Part shown: positions 30,831 to 39,948 of the stretch, in pieces
Numbering within the stretch: the stretch's first letter is position 1
How the letters are laid out: every line of letters starts with the position of its first letter
DNA from: Petrolisthes cinctipes
Taxonomy: Eukaryota; Arthropoda; Malacostraca; Decapoda; Porcellanidae
Assembly (NCBI GenBank): GCA_033782935.1
Contig: JAWQEG010000504.1
Coordinates: forward strand, 658,001-722,000
Direction: 5' to 3'
Length of the DNA: 64,000 nt
Program-made: the position numbers and the translations under genes
Notes under the pieces: generated by a model
What the model was told of the DNA's origin: nothing
The model's input: only the letters and a program-made list of their open reading frames with translations
The model's database searches: none

Positions 30831-31079
30831 TATGGGGAGAATGTAACAGCAGGAACATTGGTGCCGCCCGACAGCAAGCCCGTTAAACTACACGTCAACA
30901 CCAATGCCCAATGCTACTTGTCTTGTTGTTATCGCTTATGAAGATTGGAAAATACTTTTCAATTTACATTATGCACATACATATATCGATGTACTTACCT
31001 GTAGCGCTTCCTTAGTAATTTCCAGATGTTTTTTTTAAAGTAGCCTACATAAAGCAGCCTACATAGGGATTCTAATTTT
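30831..31079. other. Unassigned
   Basis: No recognisable feature. Confidence 0.3.
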
Positions 31080-31544
<465 letters not shown>

Positions 31545-31830
31545 ACGTGGCGTGCTGTTGTTTACACCTGGCTCGGGAGCTCCGTATATACTTCAAGATT
31601 CTCAGTGGTTCCAGACCTTCAACCAGCGGAGGATTTGAACTGCAAGTTAATGAGAGTACATTTGCTTAGCCAGGATAAACGTAGCTCAAAAGTGCAGTTG
31701 GACTTAGTTAAAATAGCCAGGTGAAATCATAACCTTACTGGCAAAACTCTCCCTGGTCGAGAACTCCTTTTCTGCGCATGCGCATTAAGACTCCTATGAC
31801 GTCACACATCATCACTAATACGTCATTATC

Positions 31831-32805
31831 ATGGATTCGTCGCTTCTGAAAACAATGCTCGAGTCACAAGAACGAGCATACAAGGCAGCAATGGAAATAG
31901 TGGTGAAGCAGATGAACGATCAAATAAAGAAACTAGAGGGTAAAGTCTCGGACCTTACAGTCAGCCTGGAGTTCACCCAACGGGAAGTTGATGAACTGAA
32001 GACAGAAATCAAGGAGCAGACTAAATCATCACACGAGAAGATGAAACAATTAGAAGAAAGGATTAATTATCAAGAGGACTACAGTAGAAAGAAGAACGTG
32101 AGAATCAGTGGTGTAGAGGAACGTGACGGCAATGAGACATGGGAACAATCAGTAAAAACGGTGACTTCCTTGCTACAGGATAAACTGCAGCTGGAGGGAC
32201 TCGAGCTGGAGCGAGCACACAGAGTTGGGGTTCGACGGGATGCTAAGCCTCGCACTATCGTGGCACGTTTCTCTCGTTATTGTGACAGAGAAGCTGCGAT
32301 GAGAAATGCCAGGAAACTTAAGGGTACGAATATCTTTCTGGATGATGATTTGTGCCCAGCCTCACAAGCTATTAAGAACGCCCAGATGCCGCAACTGAAA
32401 CAGGCAAAAGCTCAAGGAAAAGTTGCCTTCTTCCGACGCACAAAGCTGATAATAAGGGAGAGGTACAATGTCGGTGCTGCTGCTGGACGAGGACAACAAC
32501 CAACGGGTGTTACGGATAAGGGCACTGCTGCTTCTGTGCGAGGACAGCAAACAGTGGGGGATGCGGGTGCGGTGGGCGGGGTGGAGCGTGGTGCCAGGGG
32601 CAGCGCACAGTCCGGGTCTGCCACTGATAGGGGCGTTGTTGATGTCCAGGTGGCGGGTACGTGGTCTGATGGGAAAGAGGAGGGTTTCCCTTCCCTCCCC
32701 ACACCTCACTCTGGTGTCTCCCGCCTGCTCTCTCACTCTGCATCTGGTGCCTCGCCTCAACGTAAGCAAGACAAAATAACCCTGCGTAGCAGCGTAAAGA
32801 AATAG
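31831..32805 (+). CDS. LINE ORF1 protein (coiled coil plus RRM-like)
   Basis: 324 aa. Residues about 15-85 are a heptad-rich, charged coiled coil. Residues 88-165 (RKKNVRISGVEE ... ERAHRVG ... RTIVARFSRYCDREAAMRNARKLKG) follow the L1-type ORF1p pattern of an RRM-like fold. A short C-terminal domain (LDDDLCPASQAIKNAQMPQLKQAK, about 170-215) and a Gly/Arg/Ser-rich tail follow. Such proteins trimerise, coat the element RNA and act as chaperones. No zinc knuckle is present, unlike LINE B. The start is the first ATG after the leader. The next ORF begins 46 nt downstream in another frame, so it would need reinitiation. Confidence 0.85.
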   Translation: MDSSLLKTMLESQERAYKAAMEIVVKQMNDQIKKLEGKVSDLTVSLEFTQREVDELKTEIKEQTKSSHEKMKQLEERINYQEDYSRKKNVRISGVEERDGNETWEQSVKTVTSLLQDKLQLEGLELERAHRVGVRRDAKPRTIVARFSRYCDREAAMRNARKLKGTNIFLDDDLCPASQAIKNAQMPQLKQAKAQGKVAFFRRTKLIIRERYNVGAAAGRGQQPTGVTDKGTAASVRGQQTVGDAGAVGGVERGARGSAQSGSATDRGVVDVQVAGTWSDGKEEGFPSLPTPHSGVSRLLSHSASGASPQRKQDKITLRSSVKK

Positions 32806-32851
32806 ATGACATAGTTGTTGCCATATGATGTATATATTTCTGTAGGGAATA

Positions 32852-35800
32852 ATGGCTTCTGTTTTATTATCTATGGGGGTAGAGCAGGTTTTTCCATTCC
32901 ATAATATAAATGACGTAGAGCTCATTAATGCAATCAACAATGATGTTCATATTTACCCATTGAATGTTCTTGATACATTAACTTATAATAGTGTTACAGA
33001 GCGTTCTAATTATACAGTAGATAACCTATATGAGCCCGTACTACATGAACCTATATGTGATTACATTTTCAATAATGAATTCCCAACTCAAATATTTCCC
33101 AATAACAGCTTAAAAATACTTTCCTATAATATTAGCAGTGTTCCTCAGCATATGGATTCTTTGTTTGATCAGTGTTTAAGCTCATCTGTTGTTGACTTTG
33201 ATATTATTGGTTTGTGTGAAACTCGTTTAAATGATAATATTTGTAATTTATATAAATTAGATAATTACTTCCCATTTTTTCATAATAAGTCTACACAAAG
33301 TGGTGGCTTAGCTATCTATCTTCATAGTAAATTTCAAGGTATGAAAATTAATACTGCTTGCTTACAGTTATCACACATTGAGTCATTATTCATTAAGATT
33401 TCAAAACCCATCCAGTTTGTGATAGGCATAGTTTATAGACCACCCAACTCAACATTTGCTGATTTTTTGGAGTCAATGGAAGAAATCTTACAGATATTAT
33501 CTACTTTGAACCTGAGATGTTATTTGGTTGGGGATTATAATATTAATTTATTACATATTAATGATAATGCTACTAATTATATTAACCTGTTTCAATCACA
33601 TAACTTTTCTCAGACAATTATAAAACCAACTAGAGTTACTAACAGGTCTGCCACTTTAATAGATCACATATGGACAAATGACATGCAAAATTACATTAGA
33701 AGTGGTATATTGTATACATCAATAAGTGATCATTTTCCTGTGCTGAGTTTTTTCTCTACAAGTGCTCAATATAGCACTTCATTTATTAATTTTACCAAAA
33801 GGATATACAACGATGATAACATCAGTGCCTTTAGAGAAGACCTGAAAAATTATAAGTGGGACTCAGAATTAAGTACTGCTGAAGTAGATAATCTTTTTAC
33901 CTCATATATAGACAAATTTAAAACTTTATATAATAAAAATTTCCCCTTAAAATCTTTTTCGATTAAAGAAAAGCATTATGGGAAGTCATACATAACATCA
34001 GGAATTATAAAGTCAATAAAACTCCGCAATAGACTACAAAAATTATATGCAAAGTGGCCATTGACTTATGAAACAACATTTAAAAAATATAGAAATAGGT
34101 TGACTGCAGTAATTAGAGAGGCCAAAGAAAACTATTTTAAGTCAAAGTTATCTCCTCAATCTGGTGACATGAAAAAAACATGGGAAACTCTTAATCATTT
34201 GATGGGAAAGAAGAACACTAAATTACCATTTTCAATGGATTTTAATGATAATACGTTTTCAAATAATAAGGACATTGCGGAAGAATTCAATAACTATTTC
34301 AGTAGCATTGGAAGTAAGTTGGCCTCAGACATTGGCCCAGCCACTGTCCCATTTGAATCCTTCCTTCCTGAACCTGTACCATTTTCTTTCTTCCTTAAAC
34401 CAACTAAAGAACAAGAAATTAACAACATTATTAAGGATCTTAAAGTTACTTCACCTGGATATGATGATATCCATATAAAGGTAATTAAAGAATGTAGTAA
34501 GGAAATTTCCCCTTTCCTTAAATTTATCATAAATAGATGTTTTAACGAAGGATGTTTTCCAAAACAATTACAAATTGCTAAAATTATTCCAATATTTAAA
34601 AAAGGTGAAAAATGTAAACATAACAACTATAGACCTGTTTCTATTCTTCCCAGCTTCAGCAAAATAATTGAAAAGATTTTTGCCATAAGATTAATGGATT
34701 ATTTTACCCAGTTTTCATTGTTTACAGAATGTCAGTATGGATTTAGGCCCAAGTACTCTACCGATCTAGCAATTTACAACCTTTGCCAAAGTATTTATGA
34801 TACATTGGATAACAAATGCAATCAAATTACTGTTTTCTGTGACTTAACTAAGGCATTTGACACAATATCACACAATATTCTGTTACAAAAACTAAATACA
34901 TACGGCATTCGTGGAAAAGCAAATGACTTTTTAAAGAGTTACTTGAGTTTTAGAAAGCAATTCACATCATATAACAACACTTTTTCATCTCATAAACATA
35001 TCAATTGTGGTGTACCACAGGGGTCCATTTTGGGACCAATATTATTTCTGATCTATGTAAATGATATAGTACATACAAGTAACAAACTCAAATTCCTGCT
35101 GTTTGCTGATGACACTACAATATTCATCAAGGGTCAAAATATCATTGAAATGACTAATACTTTGAATATGGAATTAGTTAAAATATCAGAATGGTTAACA
35201 AGCAATAGACTCACATTAAATATATCTAAAACATTTTATATGGTGTCGTGTTTTAAAAACATAAACGAAGCTAATATTAATATAAAAATAAAAAACAATA
35301 TGCTGCATAAAATCAGTTCTATAAGGTTTTTAGGGGTAACCATTGATGATAAATTAACATGGAAACCACATTTCCACCAACTCTGTAATAAAATTTCTCA
35401 GATAACAGGTACCTTGTATAGAATAAGAAATTGTATAACTGCTGATTGTCTGAAATTAATATATATGTCTACTGCTTATCCACATCTGCTTTATTGTTCA
35501 GCAATATGGGGTGGAGCATTCTCAACACTTATAGATGGATTATGTATTGCTCAGAAAAAATTGGTAAGAGTCATGTTTCATAAATCACGATACTACCATA
35601 CTGATCCTCTGTTTTGTGATAATAACATTTTAAAAGTCCAGGACATAATATCTTTACAAACTTGTATATTTGTTTTTAAATCCATTCACATATATCCCAA
35701 TAACACAACCTTTGAACTGTTATCTCATAATATTAACACAAGAAGACCTAATGATTTAAAAATTCCTTTATGTAGAACTGTTTATGCACAGAGAAGTGTG

Positions 35801-35917
35801 AGTGTGAGGGGAGTAAGAGAATGGAACAACCTCCCTCACCAAACTAAGTCAGTAACCTCAATCATCTTGTTCAAAAGAAAAGTAAGATGTTCATTATTTG
35901 AAAGATATGAATGTTAG
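32852..35917 (+). CDS. LINE ORF2: APE endonuclease and reverse transcriptase
   Basis: 1021 aa, the enzyme for target-primed reverse transcription. The N-terminal endonuclease (about 85-300) shows ILSYNISS (N93), GLCETRL (E123), YRPPNS, VGDYNIN and ISDHFP (D293, H294). The RT (about 515-800) shows VTSPGYDDI, NNYRPVSILP, VFCDLTKAFD (D664), GVPQGSILGPILFLIYVNDI and FADD (751-754), which replaces the usual YADD. The C-terminal region has a YPHLLYCSAIWGG block and ends RGVREWNNLPHQTKS. There is no RNase H, as in CR1/L2/Daphne-like clades. Codon use is clearly AT-rich compared with LINE A/B/C. All catalytic residues I can identify are present, so this copy could be mobile. Confidence 0.9.
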   Translation: MASVLLSMGVEQVFPFHNINDVELINAINNDVHIYPLNVLDTLTYNSVTERSNYTVDNLYEPVLHEPICDYIFNNEFPTQIFPNNSLKILSYNISSVPQHMDSLFDQCLSSSVVDFDIIGLCETRLNDNICNLYKLDNYFPFFHNKSTQSGGLAIYLHSKFQGMKINTACLQLSHIESLFIKISKPIQFVIGIVYRPPNSTFADFLESMEEILQILSTLNLRCYLVGDYNINLLHINDNATNYINLFQSHNFSQTIIKPTRVTNRSATLIDHIWTNDMQNYIRSGILYTSISDHFPVLSFFSTSAQYSTSFINFTKRIYNDDNISAFREDLKNYKWDSELSTAEVDNLFTSYIDKFKTLYNKNFPLKSFSIKEKHYGKSYITSGIIKSIKLRNRLQKLYAKWPLTYETTFKKYRNRLTAVIREAKENYFKSKLSPQSGDMKKTWETLNHLMGKKNTKLPFSMDFNDNTFSNNKDIAEEFNNYFSSIGSKLASDIGPATVPFESFLPEPVPFSFFLKPTKEQEINNIIKDLKVTSPGYDDIHIKVIKECSKEISPFLKFIINRCFNEGCFPKQLQIAKIIPIFKKGEKCKHNNYRPVSILPSFSKIIEKIFAIRLMDYFTQFSLFTECQYGFRPKYSTDLAIYNLCQSIYDTLDNKCNQITVFCDLTKAFDTISHNILLQKLNTYGIRGKANDFLKSYLSFRKQFTSYNNTFSSHKHINCGVPQGSILGPILFLIYVNDIVHTSNKLKFLLFADDTTIFIKGQNIIEMTNTLNMELVKISEWLTSNRLTLNISKTFYMVSCFKNINEANINIKIKNNMLHKISSIRFLGVTIDDKLTWKPHFHQLCNKISQITGTLYRIRNCITADCLKLIYMSTAYPHLLYCSAIWGGAFSTLIDGLCIAQKKLVRVMFHKSRYYHTDPLFCDNNILKVQDIISLQTCIFVFKSIHIYPNNTTFELLSHNINTRRPNDLKIPLCRTVYAQRSVSVRGVREWNNLPHQTKSVTSIILFKRKVRCSLFERYEC

Positions 35918-35939
35918 TTAATAATACATTGTTGTACTA

Positions 35940-36092
35940 GTATATATATGTATGTGTGTGTATGTATGTATGTGTGTGTGTGTATGTGTATATATATGTA
36001 TATGTGTGTGTATGTGTATATATATGTATATGTGTGTATATGTATGTATATGTATGTATGTATGTGTATGTATGTGTGTATATGTGTATGTA
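35940..36092. repeat. (TATG/TG)n microsatellite in LINE 3' UTR
   Basis: Mixed TATGTG and TATATG units lie between ORF2 and the tail. Confidence 0.9.
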
Positions 36093-36271
36093 TATGTAAT
36101 AGAAGATAGAGTTAGGATAAACACATGTACGCTACTTTGTATTTTGTAATTGATATAACTAAGGTCTATACAAAAGCTTCGGCTTAATAGACCATGCCTT
36201 TGTGAATATAATGTATTTTGAAATTTAAATGTACCATGTGTAAATAAGGCTAATAATAAAATATCAAATAT

Positions 36272-36277
<6 letters not shown>

Positions 36278-36319
<42 letters not shown>

Positions 36320-36353
36320 ATTGGCAATTTCATCCCTCCCTTCCTGTTTGGCG

Positions 36354-36420
<67 letters not shown>
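36278..36420. repeat. (CT)n array with one 40-bp island
   Basis: Right-hand continuation of the 31080-31544 array. It contains the island CCAATTGGCAATTTCATCC...GTTTGGCGCTT at about 36318-36357, then a TG/CT mixture. Confidence 0.92.
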
Positions 36421-36421
<1 letters not shown>

Positions 36422-36424
36422 CGT

Positions 36425-36782
36425 CTCTCTATCTGTGTGTGTGTGTCCCTGTGCCCACCTTTCCCTCGTATTACTGAAAATAAATTCTCCAAAAATCCTG
36501 ATTGAGTCTATTGGTTAGCAAGTAAGACAGCTTGTACTCTGAATGTAGCTCATCCCACAGCTGTATCAGACCATTTATGTTCATCTGCCAACCAAGGAAA
36601 CAAGGCAGTTTACGAGGACCCAGTGATTTAGTATTCGCGAACCATGCCAGGCAGACAGATAGAAATTCCTTGTGACCTGAATTTACACTAAATGCATGTC
36701 TCATTTTAGCAGCACTGGTACGGGATCCACTATTAAAACAGTTGAATAATTGGTCCATCTTTTCAACAAAGTCTGCAGTGTA
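36425..36782 (-). pseudogene. P-element/THAP9-like transposase fragment
   Basis: The minus strand reads TADFVEKMDQLFNCFNSGS, then LGWQMNINGLIQLWDEL and YLLTNRLNQDF. One frame shift near 36490 leads to the expected continuation ENLFSVIRGKGGHRD. The order and spacing (T-x-RLNQD-x-LEN-x-FS-x-IR-x-x-GG) are hallmarks of P-element-type transposases. A TG/CT microsatellite then cuts it off at about 36425. Only about 120 residues survive, so it is inactive. Similar C-terminal sequence at 54207-54540 is a separate, more diverged fragment. Confidence 0.7.
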
Positions 36783-37024
36783 CTATGCTTCTGCTTTTAA
36801 AGTATTAAAAGTGCATAGAGTCCATATCGCAGCACAAAACTGCTACCGACCATGCTGTTTACCACGCCAGTGACTCCATAACTAGACTTTTACGCGCTTC
36901 CCACTTGGGGCGCCACCTTCGCTATAATAACACAGGAGCAAGCAGAGTTTCCCCTCTTTACCTTCCATACTCTTTGGTTTTACCTCGACCGTTTTTAGAA
37001 AACCTAATTTCTCTGGTCGGGCAT
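36783..37024. other. Unassigned
   Basis: No recognised feature between the P-like fragment and the second PLE. A 70-aa minus-strand frame here has no motif. Confidence 0.35.
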
Positions 37025-37101
37025 CAACTTTTTTAGCCATTGTACATTTGCTTTTAATCTCAATAGTGTCAAGACTCTTGTAAATAGAGTGCAAAATATC
37101 T

Positions 37102-37464
37102 GGTATTTATTGAAAGAATTACCGTTTTGCAGCAGTGTTGCCAGATCCGGCTGGGTCCCAGTATTTTGCCCCGGTCATTTATTGTACTTTATCACGATTA
37201 TTTCCCGGTAGTTTGCCCAGGTTAGGTCCCGGTAGTTTGCCCAGGTTAGGTCCCGGTAGTCTGATGCGGTCTAGGTTAGGTTAGGTAAGGTCAGGTAAGG
37301 TCAGACTAATTTCAAAATGCCCCATTTGAATATGCCCTATCTTGGAAATGGGGCATTTGCGGAGGAAATGCCATAGAAGAAAATAGTCTTAGAATGGTCT
37401 AAATTAGTGGGTAATACAGGTAGAAAAAACGTACGCAATAACGGTGATTCTTTCAATATTTACC
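37102..37464. mobile_element. MITE with 8-bp target duplication
   Basis: The ends are inverted repeats of about 29 bp: left GGTATTTATTGAAAGAATTA, right complement GGTAAATATTGAAAGAATCA. The flanking duplication is AAATATCT (37094-37101 and 37465-37472). The paralogous PLE at about 30380 shows a near-empty site. It has no coding capacity. The 8-bp duplication points to a hAT-, P- or Merlin-type transposase, but the GG start does not decide which. Confidence 0.85.
37204..37292. repeat. 24-bp tandem repeat inside the MITE
   Basis: The unit CCCGGTAGTTTGCCCAGGTT plus AGGT occurs twice exactly and once in part, followed by GGTTAGGTTAGGTAAGGTCAGG. Confidence 0.85.
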
Positions 37465-38082
37465 AAATATCTCTTCAAGTTTCCATTCCCTTCACTCAGA
37501 AATGACCTTCCTTAAGATTTTTTTTTTTTTTTTCACAACGGTTTCCCGACCCACCTAGTCGACAAAGTTACCAATAAATTTCTGTCTTCCAAGTATATAC
37601 CTGCTTCACAGCCTGTTGACTCCTCAGTCACTTCACTATACTTCAGCTTTCCTTACTTTGGCCATCAATCGGAAAAGTTACAAAAGGAATTGGTCACTCT
37701 CTTGAATGGATATTTTAGCTCGACTCATTTTATCATTATTTTAGTCAATAAATTTAGTATCGAATCATTTTTCCAATACAAGAACACGCTTCATGACGGA
37801 GTCTCACCCCAACCTTCTTGGAGTGAAGACGTGTTCCTGGCGCTCTGCCTGTGTTGTTGTTTGTGTTGTTGTTTGTCTTGTTTCAACGTTCTTGTTTGTG
37901 TGTTGTTGTATCTGTGGTGTTATAGGGGTTGTTTATATTTTCTATCTCGTTTTTTTTGTGGTTTTGCTGTTTGTGGTATTGTTGTTTGTGGTTTATTTGT
38001 TTTATTGTGGTTCTGTGTGTGTATGTTCGTGTGTTCGTGTGTGTTCAGTTGTTCGCTTCTCATCAAGGCCTTGCCTGGCCTG

Positions 38083-39570
38083 ATGGAGAGCGCGGATTCG
38101 GATGTGGCTTCCTGCCTGGAGGCCGACTTGGCCATGTCGGAGGAGGATGAGTCTCCTATCGAGGATCACTGGCCTGCGCTGCCTTTTCGCAATCCTCCCC
38201 CCCTCTCCTCGGTCACTCCGCAGCTCAGGTTGCAGCCTTCCACCTCCTCAACCTCTACCAAGCGACCCGTTGATGCCTCGTCCGACTCCTTGCAGGATTC
38301 CGATGGTGTGGACTGTTTGCCTCCGGCTGCCAAGACTGCCAAGGGTGCTTCAGCTGTGCATGACATACCTTCTCTGCCTCAACGTGGTGTCTCTTCCTTG
38401 TATACCAACTCCTTGCCCTCGTCCAACCTTCCTGCTTTTGCCCCAAGAAATGCCTATGTCAAGCTCTCCTTCTCTGGAAACCCATCTACGGACACAAAGT
38501 TGCATTGGTTGTCTAATGTCAACAGGGCCTTCCAGCTGCAGCGTGAACTGGCTGAAGTGAAGATGGCTGCTGTCACCTCCCTGTTTGTCTACATCTCTAG
38601 GAAGCGTCAAGATATCATTGATAGAGTGAAGGCTGGTGAATTTTTGTCTCTGTCTCTCATTCTTGAAGACTCACCCGAGAGGCCTCGTAAGTTCCCCAGC
38701 TACATCCTTACCCGTTTTCCTATTGATGTTGACCCGAAACTTGCTAAGGGATACCCTGGTGTGTACTTTGCCCGTCGTTTTTTCCAAGATGGTTCCCGCA
38801 TTAGCCGTATTGTTGTTGTCTGGAGTCAACCTTATCCACCTCCAAATGAGATTTCCTTTGATTTCCTACCTTGTCTTCCACCGTGTGAGGTGAGGAAACT
38901 TCATAATGACCAGCCTTGGTGCTACAGGTGCTGGGGTGTGGGGCATATCTCCCGGTACTGTTCTGCCAGGCCGAAGTGTGCATGGTGTGCCGCCGACCAT
39001 GATTCCAAGAAGTATCCTGTCAGGGGCGAACCATCACGTCCTGCTGCCTCCACCTCTGAGCCTTCACCTCCTGAGGATACGTCTCGATGGAAGTGTCCAC
39101 GATGCCTTCAGCCAGAGGTTAACGTGTGGCATGGATGTACTCGACGTCAGGTCCAGGCTCGTGTCACTACTATTGCTCCGCCTCCACCACCGCCACCACC
39201 ACCACCACCACCCCAGTCTGCTCCTCCTACCAGCCCTGTCTCACCTCCAGACCTGGCCCTTCGCAAGTCTGTTGCTACCCTCATGGCACGATGTACGGCT
39301 CTCGAGAACCGCTTTTCTGCCCTTAAAGCCAGGATTGATGGGCTAGTTGCTGTGCAGGCTGCCAATGACTCCAAACTCTCCACCTTGGTCGAGGCTCAGC
39401 AGGCCATCATCTCAACTGTCACTACGCTTACCGAAAAGATGGATACTGTTGCATCTCGCTTTGAAAAGCTTTTCGAGTCAGTCCCTTCTCCTGGTCCATC
39501 TTCTTCTCCAGGTCGCTCATCTGCCCCCACTCACCGGACTTCTACCTCCAAATACAGAGTTCGCCAGTGA
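38083..39570 (+). CDS. LINE copy B ORF1 (gag-like, zinc knuckles)
   Basis: 495 aa from ATG at 38083 (MESADSD), the start conserved in copy A. The open frame extends upstream to 37690, but that part is 5' leader and PLE sequence. Order: an acidic N-terminus, a Ser/Pro-rich region, a folded region (about 120-265), then zinc knuckles CYRC-x4-H-x4-C and CAWC-x3-H. The last Cys of the second knuckle is Tyr (KKYPV; copy A has KTCPV). A CPRC...HGC motif, a run of 12 prolines and a coiled-coil segment (about 400-470) follow. It should bind the element RNA. It stops at TGA 39568-39570, overlapping the start of the ORF2 frame (+1). Confidence 0.85.
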   Translation: MESADSDVASCLEADLAMSEEDESPIEDHWPALPFRNPPPLSSVTPQLRLQPSTSSTSTKRPVDASSDSLQDSDGVDCLPPAAKTAKGASAVHDIPSLPQRGVSSLYTNSLPSSNLPAFAPRNAYVKLSFSGNPSTDTKLHWLSNVNRAFQLQRELAEVKMAAVTSLFVYISRKRQDIIDRVKAGEFLSLSLILEDSPERPRKFPSYILTRFPIDVDPKLAKGYPGVYFARRFFQDGSRISRIVVVWSQPYPPPNEISFDFLPCLPPCEVRKLHNDQPWCYRCWGVGHISRYCSARPKCAWCAADHDSKKYPVRGEPSRPAASTSEPSPPEDTSRWKCPRCLQPEVNVWHGCTRRQVQARVTTIAPPPPPPPPPPPPQSAPPTSPVSPPDLALRKSVATLMARCTALENRFSALKARIDGLVAVQAANDSKLSTLVEAQQAIISTVTTLTEKMDTVASRFEKLFESVPSPGPSSSPGRSSAPTHRTSTSKYRVRQ

Positions 39571-39917
39571 TTGCTGGCTGGGTGTCATCTCCTGGAATGT
39601 ATGTGTTATCACCAGGTGACCGAGTGGTTAGTGTTCTGGACTCGTAACCTAGAGGTCGGGAGATCGATCCTCTCAGGTGAGGGCCTGAGAATATTTACTC
39701 TTCCGATTTGAGTTTCAGGCACTAACTATAAGGCCACCGAACGTCGTAAAACACCCTCGCTGGTACCATAACAGCTGCAGTATTTGGGAATAACCCTCAA
39801 TTCCCTCCCTCTATGGCTGGGTACCAGTTCGGAAGTCGTGTCGTGTGTGTGTGAGCAGCAGTTGACCTGGACCACGGTAACGGGCTTGATTAAGCCTATG
39901 TCCAGTGTCGGAACATA

Positions 39918-39948
<31 letters not shown>

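Larger units (their letters stand above)
31545..36277 (+). mobile_element. Intact two-ORF LINE (CR1/L2/Daphne-like)
   Basis: The element starts with GACGTGGCGTGCTG directly after CT repeat and ends with a short (ATCAAAT) tandem tail directly before CT repeat. It has a 286-nt leader, ORF1, a 46-nt spacer, ORF2 and a 3' UTR with TG/TA microsatellite. Both ORFs are undamaged, and it appears full length. It therefore sits inside the CT minisatellite. I see no distinct target duplication, as expected in simple sequence. Confidence 0.88.

Noticed and set aside
35918..36274. His/Thr/Tyr/Ile repeat ORF on the minus strand
   Set aside because: It is the translation of the TG/TA microsatellite in the LINE 3' UTR.
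36271..36492. Whole 73-aa minus-strand frame as one protein
   Set aside because: Only its first 17 or so residues are P-like transposase; the rest is GA microsatellite.
37690..38082. N-terminal 131 residues of the long frame ending at 39570
   Set aside because: This part is Penelope sequence plus LINE 5' leader. The ATG at 38083, conserved in copy A, is the better start.
39616..39690. A functional tRNA gene
   Set aside because: The acceptor stem is absent and the fold is imperfect. It is the head of a SINE with a poly(A) tail.
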